Assembly: GCA_963693085.1 (NCBI GenBank)
Contig: OY856413.1
Coordinates: 471,264,879-471,328,878, forward strand
Length of the DNA stretch: 64,000 bases
Direction of reading: 5' to 3'
From: Alisma plantago-aquatica
Lineage: Eukaryota; Streptophyta; Magnoliopsida; Alismatales; Alismataceae
Numbering within the stretch: the first letter of the stretch is position 1; each line of letters starts with the position of its first letter. The translations under genes and the position numbers were made by a program. The notes under the pieces were generated by a model. That model saw only the letters and a list, made by a program, of their open reading frames with translations. It did no database searches and was not told the DNA's origin. Below are positions 48,321 through 61,741 of the stretch, one piece after another.

Positions 48321-51300
48321 AAAAAAAAAGGTTTCATCCCCGAAACATAAATATGCAAGTAAAGTACATTAAAGGTTTATTTTATGCTTCTGAAATCTTA
48401 CATGTCATTATATTCTTGTATTTCATACTTGAATGCGGTTTTCAACATTAAGTCCTTTATTCCTTTACTAAATCACAACATATTTGAAATAGTTCTCAAT
48501 AATAACAAATAAATTCTCTATGCCACAATCAATCATAGGATAGAGAGAGAAACAACCATTTCAATATTTTCATATTCTTGAGGTGTTACCTCAGCATCGA
48601 TAATCTGATCCAACTATCTCAATTCATACTGCTAAATATGTACTATTGTTATGTATTACCTCTAAATCATGAAAGAGAGTTCACCATGTTCTTTTGAATT
48701 TTACTATTGTGCTACTCAAATAGCAAAATAGTCTTGAGGTAAAGTACTAGATTCAACAACAATTGTACATTACTACTCACGACATCCCCATTGGATCATG
48801 GATGCATAAGGTGAAGCATTACCATCACATTCCATACTATTCTCAAGTATGAACCCACACATAATTCAAGGTGTAACCATCGGGTTATAGCATACTAGGG
48901 TTTCAACAATAGTAACAGAGTACTCCATAATTGTATTAGTCATTCAAGGACTATTCATACCCAATTACCATCACTTAGTTATATTAAAGCTAGGTATAAC
49001 AAGCTACACCTCATTTGGGTTACATATCAATACAATATGGTTATCATCCCTTCTATTCATATGAGTGAATAGGTAAGACTACCTTATTTAGGGTAACCCT
49101 CCATTTGTTCCATCATCATTCAACCCATATCACCATACCACAATTGTACAATACTAAGATGGATTACTGGTATGAATGACTTAAACTATCAGACACCTTT
49201 AATTAACATATTGCTTGCACATGTACACTAAAATCATACATAGAACCAATTTACATCCCTTAATATACCTTCAACAAATTATACTTCTAAAAACAAATTC
49301 ACATATTACTAAAAGCCATTGTTTTCTCTTATCTCTCTCCTCATTCATTACTACTTACTTTTTGCTACTTATCCTTCTCATTTTAATCATGTAGATTAAA
49401 CATCCCTAAAATTGAAACATACAAGGTATGAATAGATTATTCATCATTCTTGCTATTACTGCAAGAATTTATTTCATATCACACTTCACTCATATTGTAT
49501 TTCTCCTTTTGTTCAAAACACACCTCTTATATTTCAAATCTATTTCTTATCCTTTTCTCTAAATCATTTCCATATTGTTTATCTACCTTTCAGATTAGCT
49601 AGGATTACTATCAGTGCTAGTTTACTTCTCATAGTGCAAATTTCATGATCTTGTTTTATAGAGATGCTAGTATTCAAGGTCAAATCACTAGTGACAACCC
49701 TTGAACTACTACAACTCTAAACATTCTAGGGTTTGGCCTTTATCAGTAGCATGACGTTATTGTGGTGTGACTTTGCTCCGTTAATTTGAAATTCAAACTT
49801 TGGATCTCACAAGTTTTTACTAAAGTCTTCCTTATCTTATCAATTGAATTTCCTTCATCTTAATTGGCCATTTAGACAGATTACATTCTCAATTTACCCT
49901 TCTAGGGTTTCATCATCATATTGTGTGTCATTATTACATTCACTAGATGCCTCTACCATGGTGGTTATGCATCAAATATGATTCATTTTCTTATCACTTC
50001 ATTCCCACATTTCTCTCATTAAGTAATATACAGAAGAGAAGACGGTTCTGAGACTTAGAATTCTTATCTTCAAACATCCCATTAATACATTTTTCATATG
50101 TAGGTTTAATTAGTTATCAACAAGGATACTTGACTAACTAGCACTTGATTGAATCTCCTAACCTCTTTCTTTTATAATCTATATTACTCCACCATGTTTC
50201 AAACCCTTCCTTACTTTTCATAATCCTCTTACCATATACTACTCTTCCACCTGTTATCTTTAACTTCTACTTTTCTCTTATGATCATGTTGCTTATTCAT
50301 GTGTATGATCATGTATACCATGTTGCACATATTTCTTTTTATCCTTCTACTAATGTGAAGTTGAAATTCTAAATAAATAATCTCTCTACTAGTTTCAACT
50401 CATGTTTAATACATTACATATCCTTCATTTTAAATCAAACGGCTCATGCATGGGTGAAATATAGTTTCTCTTATATCAAGTTTTTCCTTCCCGAGTGTAG
50501 TCTACTTTTGTATAACTTATTCATTTTGTTAAGCTACACTTTTGTTCTTTTTTTTTAGAAACTAGTTTGTTGTTCTATAGAGACTTGGAATCCAAAGGTA
50601 GTAAGGATGAATGTATTAAACTTATTAATAAAGGTATACATTCCATGCTCTCAATTATATCATAACCCTCATTCCTTAATCAAGCTCATCATTTCCAACA
50701 TTTATCTTTGTTTTAACTTAGTTTCTTATCCTAGTCTTATGATTTACATATTTATCTAATTCTCTTTACTTTAACTCTTCTGTACACTCTTCACTTATAT
50801 TTACTTATCGTATACTTAACTCTTTTCTTCTATTTTTCCTTTGCTTTGGAGTACATAAAAGCATTGTACTCAGTTATATAATCCATTCCTCATGATTGAT
50901 TCTTACTACCTTGGCCCTTACATACTTTTCTCATATCTTTTCCATATTTCATATTTAGAGTTCATATCATATTAATTATTAAACTTAATATGAACCTTAC
51001 GTCATGTTCCTTTATTCCCAATTGAGGATTTCTCATATAAGGCCCCAAAGTTGGGTCTCAGATATCAGTTCCAACTGATTCTTAGCTATTCTAATCTTTC
51101 CCATATGTTTCAACATCTTAGTGTATGCACATTCTCACTATGATGTGGGTCTAATTTATCCAGAGTCCACTCTTATCATATTATTAATAGGAGTCATTAG
51201 ATCCCAGTAATGCATCCTACCAGCCCGACCAGACCGAACCTGTAGTTCTGAAGCCAAGAGCTACTTAACATTAACCAACTCCTATTAATCTCAAACATGT

Positions 51301-51785
51301 GGAAAGAATATCCACTTAAGAAATTTCATTCAAACATCATTTCTAGTCTACTTGATACAAAGAATGTAATCAATAAATGCTACAACTGCATATTGTACAA
51401 CAAATCTTAAAGACTCATATATATTTCAAAATATTGAATATCTGAATTCAAACATATAAGAGCATTTCTATTCATCTCCAATAAAACAACAATATGAAAT
51501 GAAAGTTCTATCTCATTTTATATTTATGCTCTTAATTCATGTTACTTATCTTGTTTCTAACCCTAATATTTCTAGGGTTCCTCTCTATCCCATCCTTCCA
51601 CTATATACCTGGCCAGGGTATATATGAAAGAATAGACATAGTAGCTTGATACTGGTTGATCCAAGTACTCAGATCCTAGGTTAGGATATCCAAATACTCA
51701 AATTCCCAGAGCTAACATCATAACATCTCCTATCTGCCACACTTATGACTCTAACTTACTAACTTAATGGTCCCTAACAAGTCAG
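48321..51785 (-). other. Non-coding internal region of the LARD-like element
   Basis: About 3.5 kb with no frame of 60 codons or more and no recognised domain. The plus strand is pyrimidine-rich, so the element's own RNA would be purine-rich. Confidence 0.75.
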
Positions 51786-51802
51786 CCTAAGCTCTGATAC
51801 CA
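51786..51802 (-). other. Primer binding site of the LARD-like element
   Basis: TGGTATCAGAGCTTAGG on the minus strand, three bases from the 5' LTR end. It matches the 3' end of initiator Met tRNA. Confidence 0.9.
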
Positions 51803-51805
51803 AGT

Positions 51806-54800
51806 TGTTACACCCTGATCTCACAATTTCCACTAATCATGAGATTAGGGCATAAATTGAGGATTTAACGTAATACAAAGATCACCCTTAACTTTTTCTT
51901 CTCTTTCAAAATGCTTTGTTTTCTCGCATTGAACCACATAAACCAACTTTACAAGAGAATCTAAACATTGATTTCTCTAATCTAATTTCAACAGTAAAAA
52001 TGCATGTATGAACATTCACTATGTTCCTCATACTTTTAAGCACATAAGACTTGCTGATTCGCACATATTTCTAAAAGAGGAATAATGTTATACATAATTA
52101 TTTACAACTCTCTCTTATTTCTTTATAGGGACCTAGAGTGACAAGGACCGACTGAACTTAACTATACTCGGACTTAACTCTTGTGGCAGGTCTACTCTGA
52201 TGCAATGATATCTTCTTCAAGTCCATGTGATTTCCCTAAAAATTTGTGAGTAGAGGGGTGAGCCTACTCGCTCAGTGAATGAGTACTTCAAAGAAATAGA
52301 CTAAAGCACTGATATAATTACAGATATACTTTTGAGCAATTGATATCAATTATAACAAAAGTAAGCTTTAAAGAGCCTAATAATTGACAATCATAGATAT
52401 GGTAGGATACTCTAAATATATATAAGAGTGAACCAATATATGAAATGCTTGATTGATCATAAAGAGAACTAATAATTCAAAAAAATACAAAGAATAATTG
52501 AATAATTGTACACACCCATTTGACCTCTCATTCATTTTATTATGCCCTGATCATATGCAGTATACTCTACATATGAAGACTCGTAGTGCACTAAGATCAC
52601 ACCGTACAAGACTTAGCGGACACACCTAAGAAATGCTAAGTCTGACTACTCTCCTAGTCTGCAATAGGGAAATGGCTCTCTGGCCTAAACTGGTCTCCTC
52701 CTCTAACCTGAGCACACAGGCGGAGAGTCAAGCCACCTCTTGAATTTTCTGTACTCTAGAGCCACCAAGACTTCTGGTTGATGTTGGAAATTGCAAACTA
52801 TAATTTAAGGAGACTTCCACTAGGGCTTCTTCCCCCGTGCCACCTGATAGCACGTTCCGACCCCTGTATACTAGACGCTGCCAGGGTTAGGTCATTTCAA
52901 CCCTAAGGCGCATACCTCACATAGGGGTTCTACGGTGTTCAGGGCTCCTAAGTCTATTATTTTATTATTCATAGAAAGCACTTTTCTACATTGTACCCTT
53001 ATCTTACTTATACTTGACTCTGGTATCTCTATGGTGTCGTGTTTACTTATTTGAAATTATAATACAACATGTATATCATTCTAAACTTAGCAAAGAAATA
53101 TATTCAAAACACTATAATATACTGAGTAATCAACATACTATACTTGCAGGTAGACTAAAATTCTTAAATAAATAGATTACATGTCCACTTGGCACATACA
53201 CACTAGAATCGTGCAATTTATCATCTTATTACACTCATAAGAGTTAATTACTTGACATATGAGTAATTGTTAATAACACCTATAACTTATCTGTAATTGA
53301 TCAAAGAACGTGCATATCAACCCAAATCTTGAGTTGTGCATCTCATAACTCAATCAAGAGTTAATTACTTATCATGACAAGAATTATTAATAATAGCTGA
53401 GAACGTTTATATCACAATACTTGATTCATTGAACACCCTACCCTTAGGGTTTCATTTAATCACAACAAATTCTATAAAGAAAGGTGTAATGCATCTATCA
53501 CGTACTTTTCAAATCTTTACAACACATGATACCTAGGATCTCAATCCCTTATCACATTACTGGGAATTCTCATCCCTTCACATCATTATCATAATTACTG
53601 GATCTGGGTATTCAAACCCTTAGATCATCACATTGCATTGTTACCTCTTTAATAGGTAACCATTACCTCTAGGTCCTTAGACCAAGGTATTCATTTCACT
53701 AGTTGTACAAGTATTCTCATGGCTCACAAGGCCATCACACATCTTGTCACCTCTCACTAGGCAACAACTTATTCCCATGGCTCCCATAAAGATTTCATAC
53801 GACATAAACATTCACTGAATAAAGACTATTATCAACAAATAATATAAAATCAATATATGTATGAAACCTTGGAACTGAGCTGAATTTGGGTTTCCATGCC
53901 ATTCACCGAGATATCATGCATCAATAATAATATTGAATAAATAAAGTCTATCATGTCAAGAAAATCCCTTCGAATGGATTTCACGATATCTATTCGCAAA
54001 TATCCAACTTTCCTCGCATCTAGGGTTTCACCCTCTTCACTGAGATACCAAACAAACACTACTCACTTTAAACAAAATCCTAGATAGTATCTAACATATA
54101 CGTACTATGAATTTAGATAAACAATCATTAAAAACCAAGGGGATCTTGATAAGCAACTTTCTCTATTTACTTATACATCAAATTTCAGTCATAGACAAAT
54201 TCCCTATATTTTAGTTTACTCTTATAACCTCTGTGAATACTTAGGGAATTCTCATTAGAATGCATTGTATACATTTCTAATATGATTTTATCATCTGAAA
54301 TTCATTCAAACAAAGGAAGAATCCATTTAATATCATTTGCAACAACTTAAAACAAATAAACAATTCATGTTTGTAGTCACATACTAAGCAATTAAAGATT
54401 ATGGTTGATTTAACCAATTTTCCTGCAATATACTGTTTAAAGGAAGTTCCCACTCACCCTAAGGTGTGAAAACACCTTAAAAATGTATCCCATATCTGAA
54501 AATCTCGAATCCATATCAAATCCCTAACAATTCACCCAATTCTTCTTTCTTTCAACTCAGAAACCCTAAAAATGAGGGATTATGAAGAAAGAGTGAGAAA
54601 AGGGGAAGTTTTGATACCATTTTGGATCAAATCAGAGGAGGGATGGAATTTTGACATGTCAAAGAAGATTCCCCATGAAACTAAACTTACATGATTTCAT
54701 CATTCCTCGGACTGCAAAATCCTAGGTCAGCATCTCCATCAATTTCTCCTCTCAAACCCTAACTCTCTCTAGGATTTCGTTTTCTCTAGATTGAATCACG

Positions 54801-55493
54801 AATTATGAGAGCTCCTTGTGTGTTTGGTTGACCAAATAGAGCAATTGAGCTGCTTGGGTTAATTGCACATTGACCCCTCACTAAACTTTTTCTTATTTCA
54901 GCAGACTTTTGTGTCATAAAAAGGTTTCTGTGAATTCATGTATTTCAGAGATCAAACCTTCTCCAAAAATTATGAAAATTTTACATATTGTTTATTATTG
55001 AGTTTCAGATCTCAAGTTAAAATTTCATATCATTTGGAGTTATCAATAAATAATTAAAATAAAACACTACACTGCTGAAAAGCACTTTGTCAGCATTTTG
55101 GTCGAAGTATAGTTTGATTGAGAATCACATTCAAAGAACACTTAAATATTCTGAATTTTTTCTTCAATATGCATGATTGAGTTATACATATCATATCCAA
55201 AATTCAATTAAATTATTTTTTTTAAGAAAATATGAAAAATCATTTAACACACTGCTATCTTGATCAAATTCCATACTCATGTACCATCAAAACCCTAATT
55301 TCAGCCAACTAGGGTTTATATTTCTCAAACCCTAATTTCTCAAACAATAGAACACTTACTGTTCTTATTAGGTTTAAAAAATCATAATTGAATTATCATC
55401 ATTAATTATATTTAAGCAATGATCAATCCAATTAAGCATATAATCATCCAGGTAAACCCTAGTTTACCAATTATACTCAGATGTGGTCATACA
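51806..55493 (-). repeat. LARD-like element 5' LTR, 3688 bp
   Basis: Closely matches 44678-48305. It retains a GC-richer stretch at 52827-52910 missing from the other LTR. Minus-strand termini are TGTATGACC at 55493 and GGGTGTAACA at 51806. Confidence 0.88.
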
Positions 55494-55498
55494 AGCCC

Positions 55499-55982
55499 GA
55501 TCAAGTTCTACCCGAATAGGGAGAAACATCAAGGGAAAGAGAAATTGAGATCATTGTCATGCGAGAGCAAGTCAGTGACTAGTACACTAAAAGAGAGGGA
55601 TAACTCTTTCTTGATTGTTCTAGCAGGATGATAAGAGTTTTAGGCAGTCTGTGTGGACTAACATTGAGGCAGGAAGTCGTTGTTTTCTACTTGGAGGGCA
55701 ACATCAACCAATAGTCTATGACAAGAGGAGCTGCTGTTCATGGCTGTAGTTTGTGGTACAGACAAGGAGGTGTAGCAGCCAGTTGTATCCCAGTGTAACT
55801 GGGATGCAGAGTTGTGCATCTACAATGACTAGGATTGTCGCTGGATTTGCTCCAGGACCAGGTATAACCCATAAACCATCCTTCCTCCATTTTAGTTATT
55901 GACGCAATCTACTTATTAAGGGGAATAAGGTAGATAAATGTTTTTGTTTCCACTGTGTGCTCTATAGCCTTATTTCCCGACA
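55499..55982 (+). repeat. Copia copy B 3' LTR, right part
   Basis: Continues GATCAAGTTCTACCC from 44677 and ends TTTCCCGACA at 55982. Left and right parts together give 2194 bp. Confidence 0.88.
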
Positions 55983-56444
55983 TTTCGGTCTCATCTCATA
56001 GGTCTCCACATCTTTTTAGGTGATCGGTAGTGTCGTTTGATGCAGAGTGATGAGGAGGCATAGTTCAAGGACCTATAGTAATAGAAGGTTGGTTGGCTTC
56101 TTGTAGAATCCTAGAGTCATCCCTTTACTCTCAAGTCTGGGCGGGGAGTTTTGTATAACGTGTATACCTACTCAAGTAATTGGTTGTATGCTCCAAGTGT
56201 GTAATTTTTGTAATTATGTGGACAACATCTGTTGTATCCAAGTTGTGGTTGAGGCCACTAAACTCATGTAAAGATACCTGATGTGAACATACATGAAAGT
56301 TGAACCTTTGCATAAATGTTCTTTTGAAATGTTTGAAGATTTATTCATTCTTTTAATCATGTACCCTTTTTAGTAATGTGATCAATTGGGTTTGATTGCT
56401 ATTTTGGTTTTGAGTAATCTCATTCAGCATCGCGGGTTGCCACA
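55983..56444 (+). mobile_element. Unit B gypsy 5' LTR, right part
   Basis: Matches 9943-10399 from the first bases after the copia end, so the copia element sits at the same point of the gypsy LTR as in unit A. It ends GTTGCCACA at 56444. Confidence 0.85.
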
Positions 56445-56449
56445 TTTGG

Positions 56450-56467
56450 TGGTATCAAAGCTTTAGG
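56450..56467 (+). other. Gypsy primer binding site, unit B
   Basis: TGGTATCAAAGCTTTAGG, 6 bases after the LTR end, nearer to the initiator-Met site than the unit A copy. Confidence 0.78.
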
Positions 56468-56549
56468 TTTGTTGAGTCTACATGGGACATAGGACCTAGG
56501 TTTTCTTGTTTGTTCTTATGTAATAAACCATATCTTACCATGGTTTATG

Positions 56550-57187
56550 GTTATACAGATATACCTCAAGTTTGTGAAGTACATGTTGAGAGTAGCTTTG
56601 TGGCACCTGGACGTGGTGGTAGAAGATAGGTAACATATCGAGGAGTACCTGATATGGGTCCAAAATAACCTATTCTACCTCCATTTGACACTTTGACCAT
56701 GGTTGATCCAACCTATCAGTCCATATTTGGTCAGTTGATGGTGACGATTATGCATTTGGAGGATAGAGCACCTGCACCTCAACCCAGAGCACATATCCCC
56801 AATGCTAAATCTCAAGGTCCATAAAAGACCTTTGAGAGGCTGAAGCATGTGGGAGCCATAGAGTATGTTGGTACAATGGACCCAAATAATGCTGACATGT
56901 GGTTGAAAGAGCTAGAGAAGGCGTGCATGATTATGAACATCTCCAAGGAGGACATTGTAAAGCTTGCGATGTACCTCTTGAAAGGCAGTTTTGGCTAATG
57001 GTGGGATATAGAGGAGGAGGTGACACCAGGTGAGGTGGTCAGTTGGGAGGATTTTAGTGGGAGTTTTTGATCGTTACTTCCTGAGACCAATTTTGGAGGA
57101 GAAGATGGCTAAGTTTGAGTAGTTGCACCTGTGGTCATGGTATATTAATGACTATGAGGCGAGCTTTATGGAGTTGTTGAGGTTTTG
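56550..57187 (+). pseudogene. Gypsy gag remnant, first part, unit B
   Basis: Same capsid region as 10560-11142, with FERLKHVGAIEY near 56830. It shares stops near 56669 and 56822 and the T-run frameshift near 57067 with unit A. It is interrupted at TTTTG (57183-57187) by a solo LTR and resumes at 62597. Confidence 0.8.
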
Positions 57188-59159
57188 TGTAACGACACCC
57201 GCCATCAATAAGATAACAAGTGTTATTAACAATAATAAAACATGTAGATTAGCAAAAATCAGTGAAAATTAAAACCATTTGCAAAGAGATTCATTCATAG
57301 GAAAACTCTTTCATTCAGAACCAAAGTAAAACTTTACATCCTGGTTCATATATACATCTCATGCACTATTATTTCTTGAGGAATACAAACATCAACTACT
57401 TTGTCTTAACTATACACAGGTAGTATAAAACCCTCGAGGCTTAAAGCCAAAATCTCAGATCGGTCCATCAAAACATTACTCCTAGGACCTGAGAGTACAG
57501 AGATGACTCATAGGACTATCTATATACAACTTGACAGCTCATATCCCCACCTGGGATTTACTGCTGTCCCTGCTACTGCTGTTGCTGCTCTTCCTATGTA
57601 ATAGGTTCCTTGCCTTTTCGTCGGCGGTTACCTAAAAATGTTGATCCCACGGGGGTGAGACAATATGTAAATTGCCCCAGCGAGAGATATAACTCTCCGC
57701 CGAAAACATTGTTATTGTAGTTTAATGGAAATAAACTGAATAGTGGAATCATAAGTAATCAACAACAGATAACTCAATATCTATGCAGTTTAGAGCAACA
57801 TTCTTATACAAGTATATCAGCTATAACTTGATTAAGAAACATGTCACTTATTCAATAAAGAATTGAAAAACACAGATAACATTTATGCTTCTAGAACATG
57901 CTAAGTAGGATAAACTCAACCGATGATTCTCGTATTTCAAACTTATGCAAATATGCTACTCGGCTGATTACATTTTGCAAACATAACTTAAGATCTGAGG
58001 AGATGAGGTATACCCCTCATACTCCAACTGACCACTTCTAGGAGTTGAAATCGGTACCATACAAGGTTAAGAAAGAGCCAGATTCCCATGACCTCACTGC
58101 CTCCCAGTCAGTGCGAGAGAACCTGCAGGACATCTCGTGTCTCTACTAAAATAGCCTACCAGGGTATAGTAGCATCTAGCTATAGAGTTACAGCCTCAAC
58201 TGCACTCTCTTCAAGATCGAGAGTTTTACCCCATCGACCCGGTATCCTCGGGAGATTCGTGATACATCCATCCCGAAATCCTGAGTAATTGAGAGGTTTG
58301 TTATTAACCTTCTCTCAATTTCCTCAATCCGGATGTATGGATATTTTCGCCCATTTACCCCCATATATTCAAAATATACGAACTCCAGGAGATCCTTCAG
58401 GAAAACTTGTTTCACCATCACCTGCTTCTGACGATGATGGATCTATGGTCAGAGCACTACATTAATAGATTTCACTTGATTAATTAAGTACATTATCATA
58501 TTCTTTTAGCATCAACCAAGTTTTCAAACATAACTTATTAACACAATGCTATAAAGAAACATGTATTTATTTTCAGCAATATACTTCTTAATCTTTGTAA
58601 TACATTGGGATCTCAATCCCTCATTTCAACACTGGGAATTCTCATCCCTTCACAATTTCAATATCATAACCATGTGATCCTGGGTATTCAAACCCTTAGC
58701 TCATCACCTGAGCATTGTTACCACTTTCTTAGGTAACTAACACCTTTAGGTCATCTGACCAAGATAAGTATGATACTTGCTACACAAGCATCCATCATAG
58801 CACTTGAGGCCCATTAACTCTCTTGCTACCACTTACCAGGAAACAAGGTATATTATGGCACACAAGGCCCAATAAACAATTCAATTTAATAGCACATCAT
58901 AGCTCATACCTGACTATGCCCATCATCTCATGATACCTGCATAGTTAGCACATATGATAGTAGTACATCAATTATCTATCAACACCATGCAAAACAAATG
59001 TATCATTATTTCAAGGGTATCACCCTTATTCCTTTACCAGGATTAGGGTTTCCCATCACATATCTCATGTATCCTTCATTAAATTATATTGGACTTATAA
59101 CACATCAAGGTATATGACCATATTAGGTCACTTTCAAATAATTTCTAAGTCAATCATAG

Positions 59160-59285
59160 AGCACCACGACTGTGCAACCAAGAACAGCCGTGTGAGGGGA
59201 AGCCACCACAGCCGTGCTACCTTGCATGGTCGTGCAAAGTAAAGCTACAACGGTCGTGCTACCTTGCACGGTCGTGCTACAGAAG
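59160..59285. repeat. Degenerate short tandem repeats around CACGGTCGTGC
   Basis: Variants of GCACGGTCGTGCTAC recur about six times with CACAGCCGTG forms; the GCACGGTCGTGC word is itself nearly palindromic. They lie inside the solo LTR. Confidence 0.65.
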
Positions 59286-59849
59286 ATCACTACATGATTA
59301 TTTATATATGAATTCTAATCTTTCATACTTTCAACTTGATTAGGTCACATCAACCCTTCAATCAAGTACATACAACTATGATTAACATAGTGTGTCAAGT
59401 TATTGATCCTATAAGCAATTAAGAATTCACCCCTTAATTGGTACTAATCACTTAGGTACTATTAGGGTTTCAACCTTTGTACCTTCATTGATTATCATTA
59501 CTAATCATCATTGGATCAATAGAACATTCATCATCTTAATTCTCAAAGATTCAATCACATTGGACCTCCATTACATAAGGTATCCAATTGAATTAGGGTT
59601 TCCAATGTTGATTCCTTCAATCATTGAATTCATGGAACCAATCATCAATTGGACCTATACTCATACTTCAAATGAGTTTAATAGGTCAACCTTCAACTTA
59701 TTTGACCCTCAATTGACCCTCAATTGATCATCAATTAGGGTTTAAATCAATTGAATTAGGGTTTGGAATTGTTGATCCTTCAACATTAATCAATGCAAGA
59801 TTAGTTACATTGAAAACAGTGAACCATCATCCAAATTGAGCATGACCTG

Positions 59850-61220
59850 ACCCCAAACGGTTTTGAGGTCGTTTTAATGACCTACAAACGGTCTTGAGAC
59901 CATTTTCCCATGTCCACATCATAATCCAAGTCAACCAATTAAAGTTTGGATCATTGGATTGATCACCAAATCAACATTTGATTGCAAATCAACTTGGTAC
60001 CTTTAGACCTTCAAACACCTAACCATACTCAACCCTAGACCTCCAAACGGTCTTGGGTGATCACCAAACGGTTTTGAAACCGTTTGGATGATCTCCAAAC
60101 GGTTTTGAAACCGTTTGGCTCATCCAACCTTTGGATTCTAGTGAAATTCCATTGGGGTGTGATCCATTGAGTTGATCATCAAATCCAGCACTTAATTGCA
60201 AAATGATTTGATACCTTTGGACCTTCAATTGGTCAACTATACTTAACCCCAAACCTCCAAACGGTCTTGTGTGATCCCCAAACAGTTTTGAAACCGTTTG
60301 GGTGATCCCCAAATGGTTTGGAAACCGTTTGGGCCAATCAACCCAAAACATCAACTCAATCACTTGCAAAATCAGCACTTAGCCGATTAGGGTTCATACC
60401 ACATATTTGGATCTTCAAACACATATCCATACTTGAAAATAGACCTTCAAATGGTCTTGGGTGACCCCCAAACGGTCTTGAGACCGTTTGGGTGATCCCC
60501 AAACGGTTTTGAAACCGTTTGGGCTAATCAACCCAAAATCTCAAATCAACTCATTGGAATTTCAGCACTAATTCCAAGTAGGGTTTGCCTAATTGATTAG
60601 CCTTCAACTCATGATTTCTTGGAAATTAACACCTCAAATTTTGTGAGTCATTATCCAACATAATTAGGATCAGTAATATCAAACGTTAAACCCTTTGTAA
60701 ACTCACTCAAATGGTTTTGAAACCGTTTGCCCAAAAAGTTAAATTAATCAAGCTGAAAAATCAGTACTTAATCCAATTAGGTTTGCCTAATTGATTAGAC
60801 TTCAACTCATGATTCCTTGGGCTTTAACCCATAAAATTTGGTGAGTTATTAACCAACATAATTATGAACACGAATCTCAAACGGTCAACCCTTGCTCAAC
60901 TCCCTCAAACGGTTTTCAAACCATTTTCCCAAAAAGGTCAAGTTAATCAGGTTGGAAATCAGCACTTAATCCAATTAGGTTTACCTAATTGATTAGCCTT
61001 CAAATCACAATTTCTTTGGAGTTAATCCATAAAATGTTGTGGGTCATTAACCAACATAATTATGAACAGGAATCGCAAACGGTCAACCCTTGTTCAACTC
61101 CCTCAAACGGTTTTGAAACCGTTTGCTCCCAAACGGTTTGCAAACCGTTTGGTCACCAAACGATTTGGTGAAACCATTTGGTCCCAACTTCCAAACCGTT
61201 TGCCAAAGATATTTGGGGAG
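59850..61220. repeat. Array of near-perfect palindromes inside the solo LTR
   Basis: The unit has arms CCAAACGGTTT and AAACCGTTTGG separated by TG. At least a dozen full or half copies occur, some in close pairs (60064-60118, 60276-60332, 60467-60521, 61106-61152). Intervening sequence repeats at a coarser level too (for example AATTGATTAGCCTTCAA at several points), so the array arose by tandem duplication of a larger unit. Confidence 0.88.
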
Positions 61221-61732
61221 GTGTGTGGTTATGATGATTTCATCATCATCAAGCTTCGTCCTTGAAGTTCTAACAACTTCTGATTTCATGAATTAATCAA
61301 TTTCAACCAACAATTAATCAAGATAATGAAGGAATCATTGAAATTACAAGATTAATGGTTGAATAACAATGTAAAAGGGTTCAAGTTATAAAACCCGCCT
61401 CCAATTAAGCTCCAAAGCTCCAAGTTCACGGAAAAAATGGTGGATGAAGCTCTTGCAACTCCCCCTAGGCTCGTCCTCAAGCTTTTGTTTGAAAAGTTTG
61501 GCTAGGGTTGAAGAGGAAAACGAAATAAGAAGAAATCAATGATTTATTTTCGATTTCCACCATGGAATCAAGGAGAACGAAGGTCAAGGGCTTACCAAAA
61601 GGTTGGGGGTCGTCCTCCTCCACAGCTCCTTGGTCGTTTTCCAAGCAAGGGGAAAGAAAGAAATCCAAAAAAGCCTTTGTTTTGTCTTAGAAATGGTACT
61701 TTTATAAAAAAATTGATGAGAGAGAAAATCTC

Positions 61733-61741
61733 TTATAAAAG
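61733..61741 (-). promoter_or_regulatory. Possible TATA box of the solo LTR
   Basis: TTTTATAAG on the minus strand, about 850 bp from the LTR's minus-strand start. If it is used, the palindrome array would lie in the transcribed part. Confidence 0.35.

Larger units (their letters stand above)
44678..55493 (-). mobile_element. LARD-like non-coding LTR retrotransposon, 10.8 kb, minus strand
   Basis: It has two LTRs of 3.6-3.7 kb (44678-48305 and 51806-55493) around a 3.5-kb internal region. The target duplication AGCCC is exact (44673-44677 and 55494-55498). Orientation is fixed by a minus-strand primer site at 51786-51802 and a G-rich purine tract at 48306-48320. The internal region has no recognisable gag or pol and no long frame. 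Long LTRs plus a non-coding interior match large retrotransposon derivatives, which move using gypsy proteins from elsewhere. Confidence 0.88.
37062..55982 (+). mobile_element. Ty1/copia LTR retrotransposon, copy B (decayed, interrupted)
   Basis: Second copy of the 573-9937 element, with the same order and the same gypsy LTR sequence on its right. The 5' LTR is truncated at 37062. The internal region is 37706-42967 and keeps RNase H, which copy A lost. The 3' LTR is split by a 10.8-kb insertion. Stops and frameshifts make it inactive. Confidence 0.92.

Noticed and set aside
60061..60378. 105-codon minus-strand frame with repeated QTVSKPFGDH-like peptides
   Set aside because: Produced by translation of the palindrome array; absence of a start context and of conserved frame argues against a protein.
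59170..61220. CRISPR-like spaced repeats
   Set aside because: Palindromes are unevenly spaced, the DNA is a plant LTR with a clear target duplication, and there are no cas genes.
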